The notes under the pieces: model-generated
The model's database searches: none
What the model saw: only the letters and a program-made list of their open reading frames with translations
Told to the model about the DNA's origin: nothing
Origin: SKPT01 sp040905445
Lineage (GTDB): Bacteria; Planctomycetota; Phycisphaerae; Phycisphaerales; Phycisphaeraceae
Length of the DNA: 64,000 bases
Reading direction: 5' to 3'
Assembly: GCA_040905445.1 (NCBI GenBank)
Contig: JBBDRN010000020.1
Coordinates: forward strand, 186,001 to 250,000
Shown here: positions 33,571-41,272 of the stretch, in pieces
Layout of the letters: every line of letters begins with the position of its first letter
Position numbering within the stretch: position 1 is the first letter of the stretch
Translations under genes and position numbers: made by a program

Positions 33571-33956
33571 GGGTCTGTCCTTTGTGTCAGCACGCGGGCG
33601 CGTCGATGCAGCTGCGTGGCCAAGGCAATCCATCCGCTTGCGCCGGCTCGCGCCGGGTCAGCGGTTGCTGATACGCTGCGATTGATGATACCGCAACCGC
33701 CACACCCCGCCACACCCCGCCACATCCCGTCGCGCCCGCGACACCCGCCGAATCGGATGCGTCGAGGCGTTCGCGCGCCGCCCGGGCCGTCGCGATGTTA
33801 GCTGTTTGACTGGGTCCCCGGCCGGCGTGCTTTCATCCGCGACCGGGCTTCCGCGCGCGGTGATAGGCCGCACGACACGCGGCCCTCCATGGAAGTGAAC
33901 GACGCGCCGGGAGCGAAAATCAGAAATCGATCCGCCTGCGCGTTATCTTGCCTGTC
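33571..33956. other. Divergent intergenic region with CCGCCACACC tandem units
   Basis: 386 bp without a convincing gene. At about 33699-33728 there are three direct copies of a CCGCCACACCC unit, a motif that recurs in other intergenic gaps. The promoters for the leftward secreted-protein gene and the rightward gene (TTATCT at 33943-33948) lie at its two sides. Confidence 0.5.
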
Positions 33957-35018
33957 ATGGCCACCGCCCCCGCCGCTGTTCCCGCCCCCGAGTTGACGAT
34001 CTGGACCGACGCAGCCGCCGTCCCGACCGTGGCCGGCATCCTCGAAGCGCTTGGCCCGGTCATCCAGCCGCTGGCGGTCGCCGGCCCGCGCACGCAGCCG
34101 GTGACCGATCTCGCCCAGCGACTCGATCGCCCGCGCGAGGATGACCTGCGCACGCTGCTCGTGCAGTATCCGGCGGCATTTCTCCTGCTGGGCACGGCGG
34201 CCGGCGTCAGCGTCGACCACCTTGCGACCGCGGCGGACCAGAACACGCGCGTCATCACGCTCGAGCCGGTGGCGGACGATCTGCCCGGCCTGGCCGCCCT
34301 CACCCAGCCGCGCCCGCGCAAAAGCGCCGCCACCGCCACGTCCGGCGCCGCCTCGGCGTACGACCACGTCGTTCACGTCCCCGCCTTCACGGCCGCGCCT
34401 GGGTATCTCGCGGCCGCGGAGCCGCACGAATCGCTCGGCCCGCGCCGCACGATCAGCCTCCAGAGCGTCGGCCAGCGCGGGCAGGGCTCGCTCTTCGCCC
34501 GCCTCTTTGACGCCTGGCGCACCGTGCTCACGCTCGCGCCGATGCCGCTGACGATCGACGCGGCGCTGACGACCGGCCACGCGCATCTGCCCGAGTCGCT
34601 GCGCCACGCGACCGGGAGCCTGACGGCCCACGCCCGGTTGCCCGAGGCCGGGGCGATTCTGATCGATGTCGCCGACCACGCCGGCTCGCCGCACCGTCAC
34701 CTGCACGCGCTGGGCGACCATGGCGAGCTTCGCATCACCGACGCGGGCTACACGCTGCATCACACGGCCGGGCAGTTGCTCGACCGTGGCAACCCATACA
34801 CGCGGCTGCCCTTTCCCGAGCTCGTCGCCCACCAGTGGCGAGGCCTGCTGACAGCGGCGGACAGCGATGGTCCGCAGGCCAGCCACCGCGCGTCGGCCAC
34901 GGCGCAAGCGGGGCACAGGCATGATGCCCACGCGCTGGCGTGTTGCCTGGCCTGCCTGCTCAGCGCCCGCACTGCCGCGCCGGAGGACCCGCGGCGGCTG
35001 CTGGAGATACACGCGTGA
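33957..35018 (+). CDS. Protein of unknown function with a Gfo/Idh/MocA-like layout
   Basis: 353 residues, no signal peptide. The N-terminus reads like a worn Rossmann domain (VAGILEALGPVIQPLAVAGP, then QYPAAFLLLGTAAGVSVDHL) without the glycine motif. The second half follows the open-sheet pattern of the family C-terminal domain (ARLPEAGAILIDVADHAG, HLHALGDHGELRITDAGYTL). I infer a divergent member that may not bind NAD. The -10-like TTATCT ends 8 bases before ATG and there is no ribosome site. A long opposite-strand frame covers the same region but has no protein-like character. Confidence 0.6.
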   Translation: MATAPAAVPAPELTIWTDAAAVPTVAGILEALGPVIQPLAVAGPRTQPVTDLAQRLDRPREDDLRTLLVQYPAAFLLLGTAAGVSVDHLATAADQNTRVITLEPVADDLPGLAALTQPRPRKSAATATSGAASAYDHVVHVPAFTAAPGYLAAAEPHESLGPRRTISLQSVGQRGQGSLFARLFDAWRTVLTLAPMPLTIDAALTTGHAHLPESLRHATGSLTAHARLPEAGAILIDVADHAGSPHRHLHALGDHGELRITDAGYTLHHTAGQLLDRGNPYTRLPFPELVAHQWRGLLTAADSDGPQASHRASATAQAGHRHDAHALACCLACLLSARTAAPEDPRRLLEIHA

Positions 35019-35088
35019 TGCGCGGCGTTGCTTGTTGAAGCGATCGGGGAGCGACGCGTGGGCGCGGATGGCTCAACGGATGGCCGCA

Positions 35089-35700
35089 CTATCCCCACCG
35101 TTGGGCCATCCAGGTCGCGATGGCGGTGTCGTATGCGGCGGTGTGCTTGAACGCGGCGGCGGCGAGTTCCCGCCGCAGGGCAAAGGTCGTGGCGCCTTCG
35201 TGGCGGTCGAGGTCGTTGCTCACGAGGTCGTACTGCGTCGCGCTCGTGACGCAGGCGACGTGGCGATGGTTCTTGGCGGCGCTGCGGATCATCGCGGGGC
35301 CGCCAATGTCGATGTTCTCGATCGCGTCCTCGTCGGTGACGTCGGTCTTCGCGACGGTCTGCTCGAAGGGGTAGAGGTTGACGCACACCAGGTCGATCGG
35401 GGAGATGCCGTGCGCCTCCATCGCCTGGACGTGCTCCGGCTTGTCGCGCAGGGCGAGCAGTCCGCCGTGGACACGCGGGTGGAGCGTCTTGACGCGGCCG
35501 TCCATCATCTCGGGGAAGCCGGTGACCTCCTCGACGCCGGTGACGTCGAGTCCCGCGTCGCGGAGGGCCCGGGCGGTGCCGCCGGTGGAGACGAGGCGGA
35601 CGCCGTGGGCGCCAAGTCGCCGGGCGAAGGCGACCAGGTCCGTCTTGTCACTGACCGAAAGCAGTGCCGTGCGCACCGGCAACGTATCCACCGCGCTCAT
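35089..35700 (-). CDS. purH: Stand-alone IMP cyclohydrolase (N-terminal domain of PurH)
   Basis: 203 residues that match only the N-terminal, MGS-like IMP cyclohydrolase half of bifunctional PurH: ALLSVSDKTDLVAFARRLG, RLVSTGGTARALRDAG, GFPEMMDGRVKTLHPRVHGGLLA, CVNLYPFEQTV and NIDIGGPAMIRSAAKNHRHVACVT. It closes FAICAR to IMP, the last step of purine synthesis. The frame ends cleanly in the inter-domain linker (DTAIATWMAQRWG), and no AICAR transformylase sequence follows in any frame, so the two activities must be encoded separately in this organism. Confidence 0.88.
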   Translation of the reverse strand: MSAVDTLPVRTALLSVSDKTDLVAFARRLGAHGVRLVSTGGTARALRDAGLDVTGVEEVTGFPEMMDGRVKTLHPRVHGGLLALRDKPEHVQAMEAHGISPIDLVCVNLYPFEQTVAKTDVTDEDAIENIDIGGPAMIRSAAKNHRHVACVTSATQYDLVSNDLDRHEGATTFALRRELAAAAFKHTAAYDTAIATWMAQRWG

Positions 35701-35853
35701 ACCTGACCCTCAAGCAAAGGTTGATTGCAGAAACCGGCGCACCGGGTCGACGTCCGCGCGGAAGATCGGATGGCACCGGCGGCTCGTGCGGCGCGTCGGC
35801 GCGGACGCACTGGAGTAGGCAAGCCACCCGTGGCACCCTCTTGTGGACGATTT

Positions 35854-36954
35854 TTACGGCAACCGGTTCAGCCGCAGCACGCGCCCGCCGGCGGAGACGG
35901 CGATCAGGCTGCCGTCGGGGCCTTCGAGGACGTTGTGCAGCGGCGACCCGGCCGGGGCGCTGCCGCGCGATCGGCCGTTGTCAAAGTCGATGAGCTCAAG
36001 CCGCGACGGCGAGCCGACGACCAGCCGCCCGTCGTCGCGCCGCGTCACGACGCGCATCGGCGCCGCCAGGCGCCAGCGCTCAGCGCCCGTCGCGGCATCC
36101 AGCGCCACGAGCGACCGCCCCGGCAGTGGCAGCAGCACCGTGCCGTCGATGTGCCGCGGCCCGACAGTCAGCGGCTGGTCGGCGATGTAGCGCCAGCGGT
36201 CGTTGCCCGTGGCGGTGTCGATGGCGTAGAGCGTCGCGTCGCGCGAGGGGACGAAGACGGTCTCGTCGATCATGACCGGGTCGGCTTCGAAGCGGCCGAA
36301 CCCGCGTCCCTGCCAGTGCAGTCGACCGCCGAGCGTGTAAAGGGCGTAGCGGCCGGACATGTCCGCGACGAAGACGAAGTCGTCCAGCATCGCCGGGCGC
36401 GCGGTGATGCGCCCGGGCACGCGCTGGGCCCACTGCGTCATGCCCGTCGCGGCGTCGATGGCGTACAACACGCCCCCGGCGCCCGGAACGATCGCCATGC
36501 GGCCGTACAACTGCACGGGGGACGCGACCGGCCCATCGAGCTCGATGACGAACCTGCGCTCGCCGGTGTCGGCGCTCAAGCCGAACAATCGGTGCTCGCT
36601 GTTGACGATGATGGTGTCGCCGGAACGCTGGGGCGCGTGCAGCGGCTCGCGCGAGTTGCCGAGGCGACGCTTCCAGAGGAGCTCGCCGTCGGTCACGGAC
36701 AGGGCAGTCAGGACGTTGCCGGGCGGCTCGACGAGCAGGACCATGCCATCGACCACGGCGGCCTGGTGGACGCGCGTGCCCCGCGCCAGCCGCAGGTTCT
36801 GGGCCCAGTGGGTGGTGTAGCCGATCTGCCGGGCGTGGTCCGGCTCGATCAGCAGCCCGACGCGCCCTTCCTGGGCCTGGGCCGGGGCCGTCAACGTCAC
36901 GACCAGCGCCAGCGCGGCCAGAGCCAGGCAACACCGAAAAGCGGCTCGCGTCAT
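35854..36954 (-). CDS. Exported PQQ-like beta-propeller repeat protein
   Basis: 366 residues. A signal peptide (AFRCCLALAALALVVTLTAPAQA) is followed by repeated propeller blades with the hallmark Ala-x-Asp-x-x-Thr-Gly-x-x-x-Trp pattern: LSVTDGELLWKRRL, LSADTGERRFVI, IDAATGMTQWAQR, IDTATGNDRWRY and LDAATGAERWRL. No PQQ-binding or catalytic residues can be identified; the blades probably form a periplasmic scaffold in the manner of BamB. The next leftward gene, the large propeller protein at 43.8 kb, is of the same general kind. Confidence 0.82.
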   Translation of the reverse strand: MTRAAFRCCLALAALALVVTLTAPAQAQEGRVGLLIEPDHARQIGYTTHWAQNLRLARGTRVHQAAVVDGMVLLVEPPGNVLTALSVTDGELLWKRRLGNSREPLHAPQRSGDTIIVNSEHRLFGLSADTGERRFVIELDGPVASPVQLYGRMAIVPGAGGVLYAIDAATGMTQWAQRVPGRITARPAMLDDFVFVADMSGRYALYTLGGRLHWQGRGFGRFEADPVMIDETVFVPSRDATLYAIDTATGNDRWRYIADQPLTVGPRHIDGTVLLPLPGRSLVALDAATGAERWRLAAPMRVVTRRDDGRLVVGSPSRLELIDFDNGRSRGSAPAGSPLHNVLEGPDGSLIAVSAGGRVLRLNRLP

Positions 36955-37116
36955 ACGTACAGACTCCAACGAGTGTCAAAACAGCATCCGGGGACCGTTC
37001 GCCCCGTCCTGGCCCGCCCCGACAGCCGCCAAGTATCGACCCGGCGAGGCGATCGGTCAAGCGCGCCTCCCGGTGAGCCGCGGCGGCTAAACAGGGACGT
37101 CCGAAGGGGCCTCTGA

Positions 37117-37162
37117 TCCCAATCCCCCAATCCCCATCCCCCAATCCCGAATCCCCAACCCC
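37117..37162. repeat. Tandem CCCCAATCCC-type repeat
   Basis: Variants of CCCCCAATCCC, CCCCATCCC and CCCGAATCCCC follow one another for about 45 bases between the aldolase stop and the propeller gene's promoter side. Similar pyrimidine-rich tandem repeats occur between genes in many bacteria. On the minus strand it reads as G-runs (GGGGATTGGGGG), which could form a quadruplex in RNA after the propeller gene's upstream region. Confidence 0.7.
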
Positions 37163-37166
37163 CGCC

Positions 37167-38189
37167 TCACACCGTCTGGGCCTGCTTGTAGAACTCCGGC
37201 AGCGGCTCGCCCTGCTTGCGCCAATGCGCGACCACCTCGTCGGCCTTGCCGGCGCTGTTGAGCATATCGAGCTTGCGCAGCACCATCTTGCGGATCTCCT
37301 CGCGCGCCGGGCCGAGGTACTTGCGCGGGTCGAACTCCGCGCCGTCGTTGGCGAAGACCTCGCGGATCTTGGCGGTCATGACCAGGCGAAGGTCGGTGTC
37401 GATATTCACCTTGCACACGCCGTAGGTCCGCACGGCGTTGGCGATCTGGTCCTCGGGCACGCCGCGGGCGTTGGGCATGTTCCCGCCATACTTGTTGACC
37501 AGGTCGATGTACTCCTGCGGCACGGAGGAGCTGCCGTGCATCACGAGGGCGAGCCCGGGGCAGGTCTTCATGATGCTTTCGATGCGATCGAACGCCAGCT
37601 TGGGCTCCTTGGCGAACTTGTACGCGCCGTGGCTCGTGCCGATCGCCACCGCCAGCGAGTCGATCTGCGTGCGATCCCAGAATGCCTTCGCCTGCTCGGG
37701 GTCGGTGAGGAACTTCTCGATGTTCTTCTCATATTCCTCGGCCGAGAGCCCCACCACATCCTCCTCGATCCCGCCGAGCTGCCCCAGCTCCGCCTCGACG
37801 ACGACGCCCGCGGCGTGGGCGATCTTCACCGCCTCGGCGGTGAGGCGGGCGTTCTCGTCGAACTCGTGGTGCGAGCCGTCGATCATCACCGAGGTGTAGC
37901 CGTCGTTGATGCAGTCGCGGATCAGATCGATCGTGTCGCCGTGGTCGCAGTGAATCGCCACCGGCACGTCGGGGTATTCCTCGACGCAGGCGTCAATGAT
38001 CTTCTTGAGGAAGCGAATGTTCGCGTACTGACGGGCGCCCTTGGAGATCTGCAGGATGACCGGGCTCCTGGCCTCGGCGCATGCCTCGATGATCCCCTGC
38101 GTAATCTCCATATTGTTGACATTGAACGCCCCCACGCCGAATCCGCCCTCGTAGGCAAGCTCGAACATGGGCCGGGTGGTCATCAGCAT
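37167..38189 (-). CDS. fba: Class II fructose-1,6-bisphosphate aldolase
   Basis: 340 residues. This zinc enzyme splits or forms fructose bisphosphate in glycolysis and gluconeogenesis. Key segments are FGVGAFNVNNME near 24, the zinc ligands in VAIHCDHGDT near 82, EAELGQLGGIEEDVVG near 140, LVMHGSSSVP near 220 and CKVNIDTDLRLVMTAKIRE near 270. The start ATG at 38187-38189 has GGAGAAA 5 bases upstream; a longer frame start is not needed. Confidence 0.95.
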   Translation of the reverse strand: MLMTTRPMFELAYEGGFGVGAFNVNNMEITQGIIEACAEARSPVILQISKGARQYANIRFLKKIIDACVEEYPDVPVAIHCDHGDTIDLIRDCINDGYTSVMIDGSHHEFDENARLTAEAVKIAHAAGVVVEAELGQLGGIEEDVVGLSAEEYEKNIEKFLTDPEQAKAFWDRTQIDSLAVAIGTSHGAYKFAKEPKLAFDRIESIMKTCPGLALVMHGSSSVPQEYIDLVNKYGGNMPNARGVPEDQIANAVRTYGVCKVNIDTDLRLVMTAKIREVFANDGAEFDPRKYLGPAREEIRKMVLRKLDMLNSAGKADEVVAHWRKQGEPLPEFYKQAQTV

Positions 38190-38275
38190 GATATTTCTCC
38201 TGCGGTGCAACGGGCGGGAAGCCCGCTTAATCCTATCGGAATCCTACCCCCTTTGCGCGACCCGTTCATCCCCCG

Positions 38276-38322
38276 CCACCCATCCCGCCACATCCCCGCC
38301 ACATCCCCCGCCACATCCCCCG
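38276..38322. repeat. Tandem CCCGCCACATCC units
   Basis: Four near-identical copies of a 10-12-base unit (CCCGCCACATCC with small changes) lie between fba and the protease-like gene. The same unit in either orientation recurs at about 20798-20820, 25861-25880, 27387-27410 and 33699-33728. Its first eight bases are also the tips of the hairpins inserted in the RNase P RNA gene. Confidence 0.7.
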
Positions 38323-38489
38323 CCGCCGGCGCGAGGAGACCGCGCACGAAAATGCGCCCTCGCGGCGCGAGGCAGGTCGCGATCCTGGTTGTTGCGTCGC
38401 GTCCGTGTCCGGCTCGCCACGTGCGTGCGCGGCGGCGTCTCCACGCAGGCGGCCCCTCCGCCCCGTGACAATCGGCGCGTCGCCGCGCC

Positions 38490-39857
38490 TCACCGCAGCC
38501 GATCGATCGCCTGCTGCGTCTGCTCCGCGATGTCGGCGGGCGGCACCTCGTACTCGTGCTCGACGCGCGTGGCGATCCAGGGGTAGCGCCGAGCGAGGCG
38601 GTCGACCTGCTCCAGGCTGCGCTGCAGGCGGTTGAGGCCGCGCAGGTACTGGGCACGCATCGATGTCCCGGCCCGCTCGCCGGCGACCTGTCGCTCAAGC
38701 AGCTCGACCTGGTTGACCACCTCGGCGGTCAGCCGCTCGTAGTGCTGCATGGAACGGACGACCTCCTGATGCTGACTTTCGAGCACCTGGCGGGCCCGCG
38801 GGCTGGCGTCGTGCCCGGCGGTCAGCTCGTGCCGCGCCAGCACGCCCGCGAGGTCGTCGACCACGGCCTCTGCCAGGCCGACGCGTACGGCTTCGTCGGC
38901 GGTGAGGGTCAGCAGCCGATCCGCGCCGACGAGGAACTCCTGGGGACCGCGTGCTTCTGCCCCGGGTTCCGCCCCGCCGTCGACGCGGTGAATCTCGACG
39001 CGTCCCTGCTCGTCGGCGGAGTAGGTCAGGGCGACGGCCGGATCGATCATCGCCTCGATGAGTCGGCCGTCGCGGCCGGCCTGCTCGGCGGCGGCGCGGC
39101 TGCGGGCGCGGTAGGCGGAGGCGAATTTCTCATCGACGGCACGCCACTGCTGCTTCTGCTCGTCCGCCTCGATCGCCATCGCCGACCCGATGACCGACCC
39201 GGGCGTCATGTAGACGTGGTCGCAGGCAGCGGCGAGGATCGCGGCCGCGGAGTAGGCACGCTCCTCGACGAGGGCGACGAGCGGGATGCCGGTCTCGCGG
39301 CGCCACTGGGCGATCAGGGCGAGCAGCGCGTCGAGCTCGCGGACCATGCCGCCGTCGCTGGTGATGGGCAGGATCACGACCTGCGGGCGGGCGGCGCGGG
39401 CGATCGCGAGCGCCTCGGCAAACCCCCGGGCCTGGACGCCGAGCCCGATGTCGCCGCGCAGGGGCAGCACGCTGTAGGCCGGGCCGGTCATGTCGCCCGC
39501 GACGGCATCGCCGGGGGTCAGGTCGAACGTCGCCGGCGCGTCGGCGTCCGCATCGCGATCGTCGATCGCCGGCGTGGTGGGTGATGTGGCGGGGGTGGTG
39601 AGGGTGGCGGGGCGGGTGCGTTCGAGGTTGCGGATGTCGTCGTGGCTGACGGTCAGGCGGACTTCGACGCCGTCGATATGGGCGTTGAAGCGGACGTACT
39701 GCGTGTCCTCGGTGAGGATCTCGCCCTCGAAGGTGCGCCCATCGCGCAGGTGCAGGCGATCGACATCAGCGCCGGCGCCGGCCACCACTGTCGACGTGCC
39801 CAGAGCCCACGCGACGCACGTCGCGCACACCAGCGCCAGAACCCGGCAAGCGATCAT
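38490..39857 (-). CDS. Exported ClpP-fold (NfeD/SppA-like) serine protease-type protein
   Basis: 455 residues. A signal peptide (MIACRVLALVCATCVAWALG) is followed by a small beta domain (LHLRDGRTFEGEILTEDTQYVRF), a Thr/Pro/Asp linker and a ClpP/crotonase-type domain. That domain has LPITSDGGMVRELDALL, a Ser in ERAYSAAAILAAACDHVYM (near 210) and PGSVIGSAMAIE. This is the layout of NfeD-family and SppA-like membrane proteases, whose catalytic Ser lies in that Tyr-Ser-Ala-Ala helix and pairs with a Lys. The NfeD membrane and OB domains are missing; instead a coiled-coil tail follows (residues 350-440). Activity is likely but not certain. Confidence 0.72.
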   Translation of the reverse strand: MIACRVLALVCATCVAWALGTSTVVAGAGADVDRLHLRDGRTFEGEILTEDTQYVRFNAHIDGVEVRLTVSHDDIRNLERTRPATLTTPATSPTTPAIDDRDADADAPATFDLTPGDAVAGDMTGPAYSVLPLRGDIGLGVQARGFAEALAIARAARPQVVILPITSDGGMVRELDALLALIAQWRRETGIPLVALVEERAYSAAAILAAACDHVYMTPGSVIGSAMAIEADEQKQQWRAVDEKFASAYRARSRAAAEQAGRDGRLIEAMIDPAVALTYSADEQGRVEIHRVDGGAEPGAEARGPQEFLVGADRLLTLTADEAVRVGLAEAVVDDLAGVLARHELTAGHDASPRARQVLESQHQEVVRSMQHYERLTAEVVNQVELLERQVAGERAGTSMRAQYLRGLNRLQRSLEQVDRLARRYPWIATRVEHEYEVPPADIAEQTQQAIDRLR

Positions 39858-39989
39858 GCGCGCCAGTTTACCTCATTGCGCCCGCCGCTCCTAATTGAAA
39901 ACCGCGCGCGTTCCTGCACGCCCGGTCGTCGTTGCAGCCCCCGCAGGGCTGGAACGTGGCGGGCGTGAATGGCGCAGGGCAGCGGTCGG

Positions 39990-40302
39990 TGTCAGGCGCG
40001 GGGAATCCCGGATGGCATAAAAAAGGTTCATTCAGGATTTTCGAGGCCTGACACCGGCCCCGCGTCGCATCGCAATCGCCGGCCCCCGACTTCAGGCCCC
40101 GCAGGGGCTGCGGGTTGTAGCCACGGGTGGAGCGCAGCGGAACCCGTGGTAAGAATCGTCTGATGATTCCTGCCCCGGCAGGGGCAGAGGTGACGTCCTC
40201 CGCCCCTGCCGGGGCGGGAAGAACGCCAACGCCCCCTGCGGGGGCTGCAGCGATGGCTCGGCGCGGCGGTGTCTGGCGTCCTCGGAAATCGCGGATGAAC
40301 CT
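39990..40302. repeat. Composite repeat block beside rnpB
   Basis: This gap (39858-40344) has no gene. It holds a palindromic unit with GGCCCCGCAGGGGCTGCGGGTTGTAGCC and CCACGGGTGGAGCGCAGCGG (about 40068-40150, in parts). A second palindrome with CCCCGGCAGGGGC / GCCCCTGCCGGGGC lies at about 40170-40220. Two copies of a tail motif, TCCCGGATGGCATAAAAAAG at 40007 and ATCGCGGATGAACCTAAAAA at 40289, are present. The same set, in inverted order, occurs at 50640-51060 beside the other structured RNA gene. Confidence 0.7.
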
Positions 40303-40340
40303 AAAAAAAGACCCCGGGCCATCTCAGCCCGGGGTCTTTT
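40303..40340 (-). terminator. Intrinsic terminator of rnpB
   Basis: On the minus strand a GC-rich stem, AAAGACCCCGGGC pairing with GCCCGGGGTCTTT around a 7-base loop, is followed by a run of seven T. It begins about 5 bases after the P1 helix of the RNase P RNA. Confidence 0.88.
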
Positions 40341-40615
40341 GATTGGTGGCGTGGACCGTAAGCCGAATTCTGTTCCTTCCCGTGGGAAGGGGCGGCCATT
40401 CCTCTGGGCCCGCCGTTGCCGACGGGCTCAAGCAACCTACCCGCGACGCTGCCCACCAGATGAGCACTGGCCGGACCAGCCAGCCCGCCACGACCCATCA
40501 CGGGCGGTGGCTGGGGACGCCGCTGCTTGGTCTTGCACGCGGTGGGGTTTGCCGTGCCCGCCCTGTCACCAGGGTCGGCGGTGCGCTCTTACCGCACCTT
40601 TTCACCCTTGCCTGT

Positions 40616-40685
40616 GCCCCGCCACTAAATCCGCACGTCCCGTTCAAGATGCTACGCAACGCACGTGCGGATTTAGTGGCGGGGC
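40616..40685. repeat. Perfect 23-bp inverted repeat inserted in rnpB (P12 position)
   Basis: The arms at 40616-40638 and 40663-40685 are perfectly complementary (GCCCCGCCACTAAATCCGCACGT in two parts) with a 24-base loop. In the RNA they form one long hairpin between the CCGCCGATG and GGGTGAAAAGG conserved segments, where other bacteria have helix P12. The arm sequence is nearly the same as that of the hairpin at 40721-40804. Confidence 0.88.
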
Positions 40686-40720
40686 CATCGGCGGTCTGTT
40701 CTCTGTGGCACTTTCCCTCA

Positions 40721-40804
40721 CCCCGCCACCNNNNNNNNNNCACCAAATCCGCATCGTGCGCCGTCGAGCCATCGCGGTCGATCGGTGCGGATTTGGTGGC
40801 GGGG
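40721..40804. repeat. Second inverted repeat in rnpB (P9 position), broken by the gap
   Basis: The right arm (40785-40804, GTGCGGATTTGGTGGCGGGG) pairs with a left arm that is split by the N run: CCCCGCCACC before and CACCAAATCCGCA after. The arm core, CCCGCCAC followed by C/T-AAATCCGCA, equals that of the hairpin at 40616-40685 while the loops differ, so the two are copies of one element. It lies after the GGGTAACGCCCACC segment, where helix P9 is expected. Confidence 0.82.
40731..40740. other. Assembly gap of 10 N inside rnpB
   Basis: The bases before the gap end in CCACC and those after begin CACCAAATCC. The intact partner arm predicts CCCCGCCACCAAATCCGCA, so the two contig ends overlap by four bases (CACC). 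The true gap is probably zero or negative, and the ten N are an arbitrary spacer. Hairpin formation during sequencing would explain the break. Confidence 0.8.
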
Positions 40805-40902
40805 CGGGTGGGCGTTACCCACCACCGTGTCCTGCCGTGTTCGGACTTTCCTCGAACGCCCCACAAGGAGCGCCCGCGGCCGCCACGTCCACGCCAAGCT
40901 TA

Positions 40903-40936
40903 ATTCTAGCCACGAATGAACACGAATGGTCACAAA
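40903..40936 (-). promoter_or_regulatory. rnpB promoter region with CACGAATG repeats
   Basis: On the minus strand TAGAAT (40903-40908) lies 6-7 bases before the predicted RNA 5' end. Upstream are three direct copies of CATTCGTG (40912-40936), a motif common in intergenic repeats. TGACCA, 18 bases before the -10 box, is the best -35 candidate and lies between two of those copies. Confidence 0.55.
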
Positions 40937-41272
40937 TGTCGTGCGAAACAACGATCGGTGCCGCTGGCGAATCCCGGGGGTGCCATACAGCACGCCGGAG
41001 GCTGCTGTGTGCCGAACTCCCTGCGACGTTCGCATACAGCACGCTGCGCGATGCTGTGGGGCACCCGGCTTCGACATGTCACAGCCCTCCCAAAGCCGAC
41101 GTGACCCTCACATGGCCTCCACCCAGTCTACCGCACCCGAGCGGGAGGTGCCCAGACTCCCACGTTTCGCCGCCGCGGGCACGCGGCGCGGCTCGACGTT
41201 CGTGGGCTTCACTCGCGGACTCGCTCAGACTACGGCACCCGGTCAGGAAAAGGCAACGTGCGCCCCCGCGCC
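40937..41272. other. Repeat-filled gap between rnpB promoter and zinc-ribbon gene
   Basis: No gene is seen. A long imperfect palindrome (about 40978-41074) starts GGTGCCATACAGCACGCC and ends with TACAGCACGC and GCTGTGGGGCACC. At 41161-41230 lies a roughly 70-base element (CGCCGCGGGCACGCGGCGCG, ACGTTCGTGGGCTTC, CGCGGACTCGCT). It is repeated in inverted orientation at 42291-42361, so the zinc-ribbon gene is bracketed by inverted copies. Confidence 0.6.

Larger units (their letters stand above)
40345..40898 (-). ncRNA. rnpB: RNase P RNA (bacterial class A) with two hairpin insertions
   Basis: The catalytic RNA that trims tRNA 5' ends. On the minus strand, conserved parts appear in order: GAGGAAAGTCCG, GGGTAACGCCCAC, AGTGCCACAGAGAACAGACC, AAGGGTGAAAAGGTGCGGTA, AGAGCGCACCG, TGGTGACAGGG, CACGGCAAACCCCACC, and the 3' GGTAGGTTGCTTGAGCC, AGAGGAATG and CAGAATTCGGCTTA. 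The P1 helix closes between GGCGTGGAC (about 40887-40895) and GTCCACGCC (40348-40356). The gene is about 550 nt, well above the usual 350-400, because two inverted repeats with similar arms sit at the places of the P9 and P12 helices. A 10-N gap lies in the first. TAGAAT at 40903-40908 is its -10 box. Confidence 0.95.

Noticed and set aside
33798..35012. A 404-codon minus-strand frame
   Set aside because: Arg-rich, compositionally odd; the plus-strand protein has normal composition and a promoter-like box at its ATG.
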